Assembly (NCBI GenBank): GCA_018524725.1
Contig: JAEUWP010000436.1
Span: 124,001-188,000 of the forward strand
Origin: Podaxis mareebaensis
Taxonomy: Eukaryota; Basidiomycota; Agaricomycetes; Agaricales; Agaricaceae
DNA: 64,000 bases
Direction of reading: 5' to 3'
Position 1 is the stretch's first letter, and each line of letters opens with the position of its first letter. Below are positions 10,962 through 22,357 of this stretch, one piece after another. The translations under genes and the position numbers were made by a program. The notes below the pieces were generated by a model. That model did no database searches and was not told the origin of the DNA. It worked only from the letters and a program-made list of their open reading frames with translations.

Positions 10962-12116
10962 ACACTTGTGGCTGGCCGAACTGGAAGTACTTCCTAATAA
11001 ACTGTCTTTTTCCCCTGTGCCTTAATTGCTAGGGATACGTATTGAATTACCCCTGATATATAGAGTGGATTGGTAATCGATACAGGAGGAATTTCCTCGT
11101 AGATACCCAAATCCACTAGGGCGAGCTATAGGTGTTGAAACGCGAACAATCCCAGAATCAAATACCAGCTCCTCTGCGGCCAAATTATCTGGCCGGTAGC
11201 CCTCATACCTATATTCGGCAACGCCACATCCTGGATTCTGTGCGCCTCACTTACCACGAAAACAAAACCAAGTTGTTCGGCCCTCCTGAAAGGACCTCAG
11301 GACTTGACCATGGAACTTCTGACCGTTTCCTCGCAGATGGCTTGTGCACCACAAACTCCAATCCCGTCGGTAAGGGTCCAGGCCCTGACAGCTGCGCGTT
11401 TCTTAATCAAGAACGCAGCAGATAGGGGTTTACCAGGAAATCCTATTTCTGCTAGATTTACTTTAGACCTCTCCCCAGTCGGATACCTCGTCTTCCATTG
11501 GACTGTATAAGAACCAGTTGATTGCTCATCACTTCCAATTTATAGTCTCCCGGTGGTCCACTTCTAAGAGGCCATTCGGAAGGGACATAGGGACCCCGTG
11601 GTTCAGTCCGGGATGGCCACTGACTGACTGACTATTAACGGCGTTGCTCAGACGTTGATCCATGATGTCTAAGCCGGACTGCGGGCACCAGTCATGTCGC
11701 AAAACAGACGTAAGTCTGCCCGGTAATCGTGTCAGAATAAAATACGTGAATGACTCTGCAGCCAGATAATGCAGGCAACACGTACTGAAAACTCGCCTCA
11801 CCTTCGAAGTCTGTATGAAGACTCACATGATCGGTACTCCACCTATGTACTACATCGAGGGTGTTGTCGCGGCACAACCGTAGAAGCTCCTACCCACCCT
11901 CCACTGGAGGTGCAGAACTTGAATAAACCTCAAACCGAAGGCTGCAGTGTACATTTCCAGCCTTACCGCATAAAATTAGACACGGATCCTGTAGAGCCAG
12001 TAGCGCAGACGAGATGGTCTGTTTAGCTACGCTAATAGCATCAGCGACATGCGATTCTCTAAGATGTATCGTTGAGGCACGCGCCGAGCAGGGACAGCCT
12101 AACACCTAAAAATAGG
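10962..12116. other. intergenic, no gene seen
   Basis: Between the CAP cluster and the first tRNA I see no convincing spliced protein, RNA or repeat on either strand. A scatter of short open frames has no recognisable content. Confidence 0.4.
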
Positions 12117-12197
12117 TCCCTCTTAGCTCAGTGGTAGAGCGCATCACTTGTATTGCACAGGTATGATGAGGTCAGTCGTTCAATCCGGCTAGGGGGA
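12117..12197 (+). tRNA. tRNA-Thr (anticodon TGT) with a 10-nt intron
   Basis: The seven-base acceptor stem TCCCTCT pairs with AGGGGGA. The D arm is GCTC-AGTGGTA-GAGC, the anticodon stem CATCA/TGATG, and the T arm AGTCG-TTCAATC-CGGCT. The anticodon loop reads CT-TGT-A and is interrupted after the base 3' of the anticodon by a 10-nt intron (TTGCACAGGT), the standard position for nuclear tRNA introns. A-box TAGCTCAGTGG and B-box GTTCAATCC are present. The T-stem and acceptor stem each contain a G-T pair. Confidence 0.85.
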
Positions 12198-12779
12198 ATA
12201 ATGATTATGGATATTTCCTTTTTTCCTTTGGTCATTGTTTCTTCCGTCATCATTAAATGACTATGCTGTTGGTTGCGCTTTGTGGGCGGTGACCCCTGGC
12301 AATGCGAAGTCCTTTGATTTGCAATGGGAGAGGCATAACTCTCGCCTTGCACGGCCCAGGGCACCCAATCAATAGACATCCTTGGGTCCCAGTGGATAGG
12401 GAAGCACATGCCGCCTCGATAGCTCACTGTTCCGCCTCCTCAACTGTAAAGCTCCCCTAAACTCGACGATGGATAGTAGATACATTTACAGTGGAGACTA
12501 CAGAGCACTAAGGCCTACCACGGCAGCGAAGCATCTATGAACTAAAAACCTTATAACCTAGTGCATACCTAGTCATAGGTATTCCGGGTCTTAAGTTGGC
12601 TGTGATGCTGCTAACTTCGAAGTGTGCGGCAACGCAATTGGCAGGCCTTTCACCGTTAAGGAACGGTTGACCACCCTTGTTGGGATCCCTCAGGCAAACG
12701 TTATTTAATCCCTATGTTAGATGATATGTCGGGGTGAGATACGATTACATTAACGTACAAATACTAATTTTACCACCTA
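12198..12779. other. intergenic, no gene seen
   Basis: Separates the tRNA from the 3' end of SLD3. No protein or RNA gene recognised. Confidence 0.4.
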
Positions 12780-14386
12780 TCACTCGCGCCGACGTGGTTT
12801 TTTACTTGGAGTGTGGAACGTGACCGCCTCATACTCATCATCCGAGCCACCACCCGACTTCCGTCCAGGATGTAGAAGCAATACATCAGGTGAACTATCC
12901 AACATCCACGCATCATCATCATCGGTTTCATTAGTACAGTTGCTAAATAGGCTCTGGGTACTCTGCCGTACGCCGAAGAGGTTGGTCGACGAAGGACCAA
13001 CGTCAAATTGGGGCTGAGACCCCTTTCTACTCGTGACGCGGGGTTTTTGAGGGGTATCTTCGACGAGTATGACTTCAGTTTTTTCAAGTTTGAGCTTGCC
13101 ATTGGTTTTGGCCTGAGGGTCTGGAGCGGGTTCAACGGTTTTTGAAACGCCCTTGGGTCTGGGCTTAAATGCCCGCGACATGCTGACCTCGCGATTTAAC
13201 AGACGTTTCTTGCCAGGTCCAATGCTAGCCGAGCGTTCGCGCTCTTCTCTCTCTTGAGCTAGAGAGACGGAAAGTGAACGTGAGCGCGCGCGGGTGAGGG
13301 AACGAGAGTCGGATTTCGACGTAGGGACAGACGTCGAAGGACCCGGGGAGGGCTTCCTAGTGTCAGGTTGGGGATCTAGCAATTCGGGCGAAGGAGAGCG
13401 TGACGCAGTAACGGTGTCGGTATCGGAGAAGGGCGAGTCTGGAAAGACCTTTGATCTCAAGAGTGAACATAGCCCTGGTAGCTGAGTTTTGAACCTGATC
13501 TCGATGAATAGCAACCGCATACGAAAAACCGAGCAACTCACGTTAATTCAACGTCTTCGCAGAATGCCTGCGCCCAGTCCTTCTCGTTGTAGTTGAACCT
13601 TGGGCCACCAGTTTCCAGGTGCTCCGTCAACTGCAGTACAGATAACTTGTCCATGAAGTCCTCCAGACGCTCCTCAGGGGCGCGGGGTGGTGGATCGGCC
13701 TCTTTATGGGAACGCTTCCGTTTCTTGGGCTGCGCGACGACAGGAACTGGTCCAGGAAGAGACAATTTGGTCATGTACAAGAGAATTTGGATCTGAATTC
13801 TACAAGAAGGTCAATATATGCACCTATATTAGTGCATAAGGGCAGACCTACTCGCGTTTCTCTAGGCGTTCCAGCCACCCTTGCCTCCACTTTTCGTCCA
13901 TCCAAGGCTCATCCTTAGACTGCTTATTGTCGCAGGTCCTTTCATGATGTAGGGCGTACCACATCATGGTCTCCTCCATTTCTCCAGCACCTCCCCCGTC
14001 CTGAAGGATCTGCACTAGTTCCACATGGTACTTGTTCGAAATAGTGCGAGTTGTTTGAAGCAGGGGATCCAATAGAGAATGCAGGGAATGCGGGGTTTGG
14101 CTTGAGGACGGTAGCCCGACCACGCGGCGTAGAGATGGCACAAATAGATTAAGCGGCATAATAGACTTCGAAATATGTCAGATGCATATAACGGCTTTCT
14201 TAGAGGATATATGTGTACCTGAGGCAACCAAAGAAATTGAAGGTAAGTACGCGTGACAAATTGTTCAGGGGATTCCTGTTGCAAGCTGAAAGGATAGTCA
14301 ACAGAAATGGATTTCTCCTGAGCGGCCGTCCAATGAGAGGGTTCTATTGGGTGCAGGGAGTAGTACGGGGCCCCCACGGCAGCCAT
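12780..14386 (-). CDS. SLD3: Sld3-like DNA replication initiation factor
   Basis: Predicted 484-residue nuclear protein, four exons read on the minus strand: 14386-14219, 14165-13852, 13799-13542 and 13494-12780. Sld3 brings Cdc45 to the loaded MCM helicase at origins, and its CDK-phosphorylated C-terminus binds Dpb11. Family features seen after splicing: WTAAQEKSISVDYPF near residue 20, QFVTRTYLQFLWLP, a WLERLEKREIQIQILLYMTK segment, LEDFMDKLSVLQL, and FKTQLPGLCSLLRSKVFP. The tail is disordered, basic and rich in SP sites (PDSPFSD, SRSPSPE, KPSPGPS), fitting CDK control. The start at 14386 is the first ATG in frame; a further 5' exon is possible. Confidence 0.8.
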
Positions 14387-14873
14387 GGTCGAACGTCCAA
14401 GTGGGAGGAGTCGAGGACAGACGCGTGATATGCAACGCGGTCACGCCAACATTGGGACGTGTCAAAATGACATCACCACTCAGATCAATCACAAACCTGG
14501 TTGCCTTGCGGTAATTCAACCAGTTACGCAGCTGACTCTTCAAAGGCAGATAGACGACCCACACTTCCACAGTGCTCCATACAGCAAACGCCCAAGATAT
14601 CGTTTTCCCACGGCACCCAGCATAGCAGCCTAGTAGCAGCCTGGCTTTGCGGAGGTGTTGATGGCTCAACGGAGTAATCCATTCTACTGTCCCAAAGGCT
14701 GCACCTTGAGACGGACATAAGCCTGTTCCAGCGTAGCCACCCTTGATCTCCTCGGTGATATGCCCCAGTGCTGTAGACGGTGTGTCTCGCGCACTACGGA
14801 GTAATTCTATCAGTCTCAGAACATCCTCGGCAAGCTCATTGATAACAGCGTGTGGCTGCTCAAGTGGCCGCAC
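14298..14873 (-). CDS. unrecognised open frame upstream of SLD3
   Basis: A 190-codon open frame on the minus strand, in a different frame from the first SLD3 exon, which it overlaps. It remains open upstream to about 14940 and has no ATG near its start. Parts look protein-like (INELAEDVLRLIELLRSAR, SQLRNWLNYRKATRF) but match no family I know. It may be an exon of a separate gene, a decayed gene, or chance. Low confidence. Confidence 0.2.
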   Translation of the reverse strand: MRPLEQPHAVINELAEDVLRLIELLRSARDTPSTALGHITEEIKGGYAGTGLCPSQGAAFGTVEWITPLSHQHLRKARLLLGCYAGCRGKTISWAFAVWSTVEVWVVYLPLKSQLRNWLNYRKATRFVIDLSGDVILTRPNVGVTALHITRLSSTPPTWTFDHGCRGGPVLLPAPNRTLSLDGRSGEIHFC

Positions 14874-15081
14874 GGCAAAACTAAGGGGATAATCCTTGGG
14901 AAGTGCTCCTGCTGTTATCCCCGTCTGAGGAGTTTATACTGAAGATGCGTCCCCACATTAAACCTGTCTGATGCGGTTCATAGTTCATCCAAACTAACAG
15001 AGATAAAATTGTTACAGAAGCGCGGATCGCTTCCGCAGGCCACGAAGTTGCCTACAAAAGCTCAGATACCCAATAAAAAAT

Positions 15082-15153
15082 TCCTTCTAGCCGACTCGAA
15101 CGACTGACCTCGTCATTACTAGTGACGCGCTCTACCAACTGAGCTAAGAAGGA
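15082..15153 (-). tRNA. tRNA-Thr (anticodon AGT)
   Basis: Read on the minus strand: acceptor TCCTTCT/AGAAGGA (7 bp), D arm GCTC-AGTTGGTA-GAGC, anticodon arm CGTCA-CTAGTAA-TGACG, variable loop AGGTC, and T arm AGTCG-TTCGAGT-CGGCT. It is 72 nt with no intron. The anticodon AGT would be read as inosine-GT, decoding ACU, ACC and ACA. It shares the D and T arms with the tRNA-Thr at 12117 and points the opposite way. Confidence 0.93.
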
Positions 15154-15657
15154 TATGTTTGTTGCTGTACGACAGAATAGACCAGATAATGCAACTTCGG
15201 GTCCTCCCCCCTCGACTCGACATTCTCGGTCTAATCAATCACGCAGGCAAGTCTTCGGCTCCAAAGCTTTTCATATCAAGACAGACCTGATCTCTTCTCC
15301 ACTCACACAGATGCAATTGTATGGTTTGGTGCTAGCCTCAGCCACAAAGCCGCAGCCCCTCGCCACCTTGGGTCCGCTTGGGAAGACACCAAGATTTATT
15401 CATCATTTACCAATCGGGCCTGAAGACACCGTCTACTTCTTTGGTACCTATTCAGGTATATTGCGGGGAGCTATCCGCGAAAGGTACCACTGATGTAGAT
15501 TACTTCAATCATATCCACTTTCTAGCCAATTCTTTCACGCAGTTACAAAAGTTGGTGCAAGTGCATAGAAGTGAGAATGAGTGTAGACCAGGTTCGTGCA
15601 ACGTTTAATGGTTAGTCTTTAGCACGATATAGGGGTCCTAATGATCGTTTTCGAGTG
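15154..15657. other. intergenic, no gene seen
   Basis: Lies between the tRNA and the 3' end of the CHY zinc-finger gene. A 112-codon frame starting at 15155 has no family features and is not called. Confidence 0.4.
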
Positions 15658-16229
15658 TCATCCTAACCTGTCAGTCAAATCATCCACATCTATCGTGAAC
15701 AAGGACCGGTTCTTCTTCTGCTTCATTCGATCGTCTTTGAGCATCCTGCGTAAGCGCAAGCGCATCAATAACAGTCCTTCAAATGCAACACGACCGCAAC
15801 AACGCACCTGTTATCCACTCTCGCGTCCTCTCCCTGCACGCCCACGATAGGCTGAGGCGTCTTGGCCTCAATCACCTAAGAACAACAACGGCACATCAAT
15901 CAGAGGATATGTTAATAGTGTCAAATTAAATGAAAAAGGACGCACATAATGATTATCGCAATGCGGACAGTACTCATCACTCTCTTCATACGCCGTCATA
16001 TCCTTCCTAAACGCCTTCTTACACTTCTTGCAGATGAACGTCATCTCCGTAGTCTTAGCCAGCGGGTGCGTTTGGGACTCTGCGTGACACTCAGCGCAGT
16101 CATACCACTGCTTGCAGCATGGAGCGCGAATGGAGACTTGTGCGTTCAGGATGTGTTTACTGACATAAATTTCCAAAATTGCGTCAGTGCGGGGATGTCC
16201 AGGTTAGAACTGGGGTAGACTTACCACAT
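15658..16229 (-). CDS. small CHY-type zinc-finger protein
   Basis: Predicted 124-residue protein in four exons on the minus strand: 16229-16225, 16159-15946, 15875-15808 and 15745-15658. It carries the cysteine and histidine pairs of the CHY zinc-finger family: CKH at the start, APCCKQWYDCAECH, ICKKCKKAF and YCPHCDNHY. A short basic tail (KQKKNRSLF) follows. Yeast Hot13, a mitochondrial intermembrane-space factor acting on small Tim proteins, has a related domain, but the exact role here is not known. The first coding exon is only 5 nt (ATGTG), needed to supply the first zinc-binding cysteine; the frame is closed by a TGA just upstream. Confidence 0.78.
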
Positions 16230-16616
16230 CTGCTGTCAGACTAGCTTGTATACCAAGAAGTCGCGGAAAGCCGAGTGGTGGAGGTGATGATGCAGAATTA
16301 AAAGAGAGAACCAAGAGAGAACATGGTGGAACAGTGGTAAGTTTCCGTAACTCTGGTTCCCACACTCATTATGATTGCTTCAAGCCCCCAGTCTTTCCAC
16401 TGTGGCAATAGTTTATCACACTTCCGCAGTGATTGGTGACTTCTAAGGTCGACCTTGTAAGATCAATAGTCTCATTCTTGCTCACATACACCAGAATGGT
16501 ACATCCAACGATCTACTCCCCCCCCCTATATCCCCCAGGTCGAAAACTCTGATTCAATGTCATATAATATTCTTACATCAACCATCAATCAACGATAATT
16601 CACTCTCCACTAATGA
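16230..16616. other. intergenic, no gene seen
   Basis: Promoter side of the CHY gene and 3' side of the GH30 gene. It includes a C-rich run near 16518. Nothing else recognised. Confidence 0.4.
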
Positions 16617-18580
16617 TCAGCAAGCCCTTCTAGCAAAGATGTACGTATTCAGACTGGTCGCCCGCAGCGGCAGCGACCAATTACTTCCACTCTTGGTAGC
16701 AGCAGCAATTGTAGCAAAGTCTTCAGTGGCCGAAGTGCGGTGAGCTTCTGTGGCACAGACGTTCTCTGGGAAAGTGAGCGTCAATGTAGAATCCGAGGTA
16801 GTGGGATTCATGGCGAGGATGTAGAAGTTGGACGAATCAGTTACGGCCATCATAAACTTTGTCGCGTCTGAGCCTGTAATCGCCCTTCTTTGGGAGCCAG
16901 CTAGGATAAAGAAATTAGTGTAAGCAAAGAATTCAATGACGGACTCACGTTTGACAAAGTTGCCAAAGTGTTTGTATGTCCAGAACTGCTTCTTGACATC
17001 TGAAAGCTGGTGAAAATCCATCCAATGCCCCAGCCCTGAAGAAACCTACAAAGCTGGAAGTTGCCATTCCTAGCGTAGTTTCCGTCATAATAGATAACGC
17101 CGTCCTGGGTCACTGGGGTTAAAAGAGAACAGTATGGCCTGGCATGTACTCACATTCCAGCCATTCGAATTGGCAGTAGTCGCACACGATGGATTGTTTA
17201 ATGGAGAACATCCCAATTCTATACCGAACTTCTATCAGGTCTTAGAGTTGCAGCCGTTCGAAAAGAAGAACCAACGGTTCGAAACCAGCGTCCAAAACTG
17301 AGGATTTGAATCAGCCTGGAGTGCTTCATGCTATGTAATTATAACTCACATCATAGTGAGGCTCATTAGCCAGGACGAGACTTTGGAACACAAGGCTCGA
17401 GAACATTAGAGCATTCTTGATTCTGCGGATTCATCAGACCCTTCCCGCAATGTAAAGCTTAATAGTGACGTACGAGGGATCGTATCCTCCAGACCATCCC
17501 TTCCCTGTTCCATCTGCATTTCCGAGAGAACAACAGATTTCCTAACCATCATCAGGTGGAGCATCGGATATCTGCATCCGAGATACACACCGACATCCAA
17601 GTTGGCTTTCCAGGGAACTGCCTGTTGGTGTTGGTGATATAGTTGGTATAGCTCGAGTCGCTGGGAAAGTCATAGGTATGATGAACCAACGCCGCGACCT
17701 TGTCAATCACTTGAGGCAACCAGGCCGAATACTCATTGGCGGCATTGCCGAGAGAAGACGACTCGTCCGCGAGGATGCCAACAGTAGAAGCCAAGCCTTT
17801 TGCTGAGAGTGCGTTCCACAACCCATTGACGACCTCAGCACGCCTAATCGATAGGGTCAATCGTGCACGAGTGAAGACCGCCAATGTCACTCACTGGCTC
17901 GGCAAGACTTGCATGCCCTCTTGTCCGCAGGGCGAGGGTCCGAAACTGCTATCAGGCTCGTTTATCGGAGAGATGAACCTGATGTTAACCCCTTCCGAGC
18001 GGAAATGGGCTACGACATCAGCCAAGAATGTCCCAAAGGCATTTCCGTTTCCTGTGCATGTACATACAAGGAAGATCACCACCCAACATATCACCAAGTA
18101 AGCAATCGGTCACTCACCGCTGACAAACTGTCCATTACAACTCGCACCACCAGAAGTCAACCTCGGCGGCGCGCTGTTCGCAAATGCGGTGATGGAAGGA
18201 ACACCCCATTTCGCGGCCTCTCTCAAAAAATAGACTCCTTGTGGGTCGGCACTAAAGTTGTACACACCCGGGCTAACGTAAAACGTTTCGGGTGCTCTTG
18301 TCGGATTTGATACATTCACACCACCCGCGCCGATGTTATATCGATAACTCGAAAGTCCCAAACCACTAGGCGAGAACAGCAACGCAGACAAGTTCTGTCT
18401 GGTCGCTTCTGGGAAGTGCCAAAGATCATTGGGCCACCATGCGCCCGAACCTCCTATGCCGGTGAAGGTTTGTGCCGGCGTAGATGAGACCGTCGCTGCG
18501 ATAACCCCAGTGGGTGTGATTGACGCCCAGAGTAGGCCAAGCAGGATCTGGGCAGTGATGCGTGGCCATATAGAAGACAT
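16617..18580 (-). CDS. secreted glycoside hydrolase family 30 (endo-beta-1,6-galactanase-like)
   Basis: Predicted 496-residue secreted enzyme in ten exons on the minus strand: 18580-18118, 18051-17895, 17843-17591, 17541-17474, 17422-17350, 17297-17276, 17218-17154, 17104-17050, 16999-16949 and 16900-16617. All joins keep phase. A signal peptide (about residues 1-28) comes first, then FTGIGGSGAWWPNDL, YRYNIGAGG, and INEPDSSFG with the likely acid/base Glu186. MSEICCS carries the likely nucleophile Glu292. GWSGGYDPSIKNAL, NDGVIYYDGNYARNG and a C-terminal beta domain follow. The motifs resemble fungal GH30 enzymes that cut beta-1,6-galactan side chains of arabinogalactan; a beta-1,6-glucanase is the alternative. 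I chose the ATG at 18580 over one 24 bp upstream because it places the signal peptide at the very N-terminus. Confidence 0.85.
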
Positions 18581-19445
18581 CGCGTTTGAGCCCTCTAGTA
18601 CCATGTGATCGGTTACGAGCCTTAGGTTTCAGGAATGACGAGCGGTTACCCCTTGAGCTGAATCCTTTAGGGAGAGTAGAAGATTGTTTTATACGTCCTT
18701 GAGGTTTTTCCGACTCTTGTATCCCAACAAGTCAGAGAAGACATAAAGGCGACCAGGTGGTCTAGTCATTCGGTACCCAAGAAAAACAGCGGAAAAGTAG
18801 CGGTCCGGCGGGCGATTGGTTCTAGTTGGTTCTGAACCTTGTTCTAGCTGTGCTCAAGTCGACACGGATGCCGAACCATGCGTGCCTGATAATCACCCGT
18901 GATACGACGACATATCTCTTGATCAACGATATCACCAACAATTTGAGGAGAGCACCTTGGAACCAACTTGACCCTCCCAACGCTCCAAATCCTCGGATCT
19001 GTTTAGTCTGCGAACACTCACATTTGTTGCAAAATGGATAACGACCTTGTGATTGATAGAACTTCTCGAAGGCCTGAATATTTACGGTACAAGAATGATG
19101 TCGCAGAGTTGTGTGAATCGGATGCCTATGATGTCTAGGACTCAATTGCGCGGTCGGAGGTGACCGAAGGGAAAGTGATGACTGCGGGGAAACAGGACAG
19201 ATAGATCAATTCCCAGGGGTCTCCGCGTGGTAGCATCAGTCAGGGCCAACACCACGGATTTTCACTTAGCTTCCTTTGTTTTAGATCGTCATGGACCGTG
19301 TGTAATGTACAAATATGTTCCCAACGAGACAAAGAGGTATCAAACGAATGTAGTGCGATTATATAAAAATAAACAGGAAGCATCAAGCCAACTCTGAGGA
19401 CGAAAGGATGAGCCTGCAGCTGCTGACAGTGGCGACACAAGTCCA
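18581..19445. other. intergenic, no gene seen
   Basis: Upstream of GH30 and downstream of the membrane-protein gene. No protein or RNA gene recognised on either strand. Confidence 0.4.
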
Positions 19446-21648
19446 TTATCTCCTGAAAGTATATTTTGGGGTAGTGCGCACTTCTTGCCCAATACCATAC
19501 CCGACATCTGGAGAAGTGTTAGTACAATCGTCCACTAGATCCAAAGAAAGAGATACATACTGATGGGCGAAGTAAAACCATGCACCAACGGGTTCACATT
19601 CGACATCCGTAGATTGTGAACTGACAGATTCATCTCTGTGAGCGCCTCGAATCCACCAAGCTCAACATCCATCCCGCGTCTCCGATTTGGCCTGATGGGA
19701 GGTAGCGGTGCAGCAACATCCCTCTCTTCGTCCCTCCAGTACTTGCCCATCGACTTGATACCTTCATGTTCTGGGTGTGAGCTGGCATCGGATAATGGAC
19801 TGTCGTGAATGCTCGATTGAAAAATCCCTTTAGATGGCGAAGAAGGGAGATAGTATGTACTCTGGCCACCATTGATGTATTGCTTATTATCACGCTCATG
19901 GCCGTGAGCCGAGTTATATGTCTCGGACATGTAGGTATTCGCGCGGCTCGGGCCCCGGGAGTCAAGGTGGGTGGCTGAAGGGCCGAAAGTGGAGTGGCCT
20001 GTACGAGACCTCTTACGCTCTCTTTCGGCGTCCTTTGCGGCAATTTCACCTTCAATTGAGCGAGGGAAAAAGATCTGATTTTGATTTGTGAATCATGTAG
20101 GCATGGTAGGGATAGATCCATCAATTGAACTTACGACGAGTGTGATGCCTGAGGAGACCGCAACGCCGAAGGAAGCCCCAATCGTGAGGAGGTCTAGATT
20201 TATTTTCAAATTAGTCATCGATGCGAGTCGATGATATTCCCATAAATGCCGTGAATCGCACCTGTCCAAAGCATGCTTTCGTTGACATGATGATGCGGGC
20301 GAGCCCCATCAATCCCAAGAGCGAGAAGAGGCACACAGAACAAGAAACGAAAGATTACGCGAATCCTCTAAAATGAATCTCAGTTGAGCTCACTGGACAT
20401 TTAATTCCAGAAAAGCAGCTTACGTTCAGCTCTTCAAATTTGGTCAACCGAACAATGGTTCCAATATCAACTCCCTCGGATTTCTGGGTGACGCCATCAG
20501 TGATGAAAAACGCAAAGGCGGTAGAGAAAGCATTTACCAGATTTTTCAAGAAGGTAGGGAACATGTATCTCAAACAATGCGGATAAGTCAAGCGAGCCCT
20601 TCCAGACTGCAAGAGAGCTTACAGGATGGGTAAGAACCAGAGCGTCAAAGACAAGCTGCCAAGGCTCCCCGCCAAGAATGTGTATGCCTCATTCTACTCG
20701 CAGCATCCGTGAGCTGCAACTCGATGATGAAAGGGACAATATAGATATACACCTTCAAGGGATCCGCCCGAGTAAGGATGGTGACCAGGGGCATGTAAAC
20801 CACGGCCACAATTGACCCAATAGCCCAGGTCTTGAAGTACAGAGTCCTAAACCAGTCTTGGTTGTTCGACGTTGAGTTCACGAGATACAACCAAAAACAC
20901 AGTTCTAATCAGAGAATAACGCCAATGCGATGGTGCTGTTAGCGATCGGATATACAGGCACGGCGTAGAACGAGACTCGGGCTCACCTTCCAAGTGAGTA
21001 ACCCTGTGTGGGGGGCATTACATCAGATTTGAAAAATAGTGAGACATAAAGCATTGTGAGGTTACGCACATTTCCAGACCCCATGCAAAGGAAAAGCAAA
21101 GAGTAAGGGGAAAGATGAAGCGTCGCGCAGCAGGTTCCCAAAATGTATATGGTTTGGGGACAACTGCGTCACCCGTGAGCCGAAGAAAACAGAATCAACT
21201 AAGAACACACACTTCCGAGGAAAGGGACTTCCATGAACCCCTCGCGATACTTGATGACCGTGTTCCCGATTGAATATGTCATTATTAGCGGTATGCTCAA
21301 TAGATAGGAATACTAGAGTCGTAGATGGTTTGGGCTTTATTACTCTTCAAACTTGAGTGTGTGTGTGTGTGGACTCACTGTCATGATCCGCTTGAACGCC
21401 CCAGAATATGGCCCGCTATTCCACCTGCTCAGGCCAAACCATCAAGTCCCGACCGCAAGGGTTGAAGCAAAGTCAACGCATACCTCAGGCATTTGAAATG
21501 GTCAAAGGACCAGAGATGGAAGACAAGAAACACTCCCAGCTACAATCATATGATGAGACGACAAAGTCCGAAGGACACAGAAACAGAGACTCACCAAAGA
21601 GGAGATGATCGACCATACCAGGTACGTCGCAGGGGATGTGTGCGACAT
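19446..21648 (-). CDS. unrecognised seven-helix membrane protein with long cytosolic tail
   Basis: Spliced from about a dozen exons on the minus strand, start 21648 and stop 19448-19446. The product, roughly 470 residues, has about seven hydrophobic segments: YLVWSIISSLLGVFLVF, YLLSIPLIMTYSI, FIFPLTLCFSFAWG, TWAIGSIVAVVYMPLVTIL, LGSLSLTLWFLPILYMF, VIFRFLFCVPLLALGI and TIGASFGVAVSSGITLVIFF. A disordered tail rich in Ser, Pro and charged residues (SRGPSRANTYMSETYNSAHG) ends in PKYTFRR. The topology is receptor-like, but I cannot place it in a named receptor family; it seems to belong to a fungal group without known function. One intron begins next to a (TG)n run at 21357-21371. Confidence 0.7.
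21357..21371. repeat. (GT)7 microsatellite in an intron
   Basis: A short GT/CA run directly next to the donor site of an intron of the seven-helix protein gene; on the transcript strand the intron begins GTGAGTCCACACACACAC. Length variation could affect splicing. Confidence 0.7.
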
Positions 21649-22210
21649 GGTGGGCAGAGGACCAAATGATGCCGAGGGATGAAGGGGGAATAGGGAGGGA
21701 ACAAGCTCGAACCCGCGAGGAATGGAACGCCGGGGATGTTTTCTTTTCGGCAACGAGGGTGTTTTGGCTGTGATGTCCAATTATCCACACAGGTGGGTAG
21801 AATGCAGCACCAACCCAGAGGACCAAATATATAATGGTTCCACATGGGTGCTGTCAAGATTGAGTGCTACTTCAGATCTCCACAGATTGATGGAGAACTG
21901 ACGATACGTTTGGGCGTGACTCGGAGGTATGTCTGTGTATGGTCGCATGATACGCCGCTCAATCAGTTCGGTGCAGTCCGAGCGTTAGCGCGTTATCAGA
22001 GCAGTTGTGCCCTGGTTAGACTGGGAAAGCTGAGTGAGGGTATCCACAAAAGCACCCTGAATTATCTGTAATTTCACAAGGATATCGGTGGCGGGGGCTG
22101 GGCAGGTCACCTTGAGAACAGACATGAATCACGGGAGCTGTGTCAGTCATGCGAAGCCAAGAGACTCTGTCAGGTGTAGGAACACTCGCCACACTGCGGG
22201 AGGCGGTAAG

Positions 22211-22240
22211 CCGCGATTGGCCGCGATTAGCCGGACTTGG
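22211..22240. promoter_or_regulatory. tandem promoter motif before the ankyrin gene
   Basis: CCGCGATTGG and CCGCGATTAG lie head to tail, followed by CCGGACTTGG, about 120-150 bp before the ATG at 22358. The first contains ATTGG, an inverted CCAAT box. The factor is unknown. Confidence 0.35.
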
Positions 22241-22357
22241 CCTAACCGATCAAGAGATCAAACGACACCGGCAAGCCATGTGAAACTGCTCCAGGTCCCA
22301 GAGAAACAATTTCCCTGCTTTTGGTTTTCCATCACTCGTCACAAAAGCGAAAAAAAA

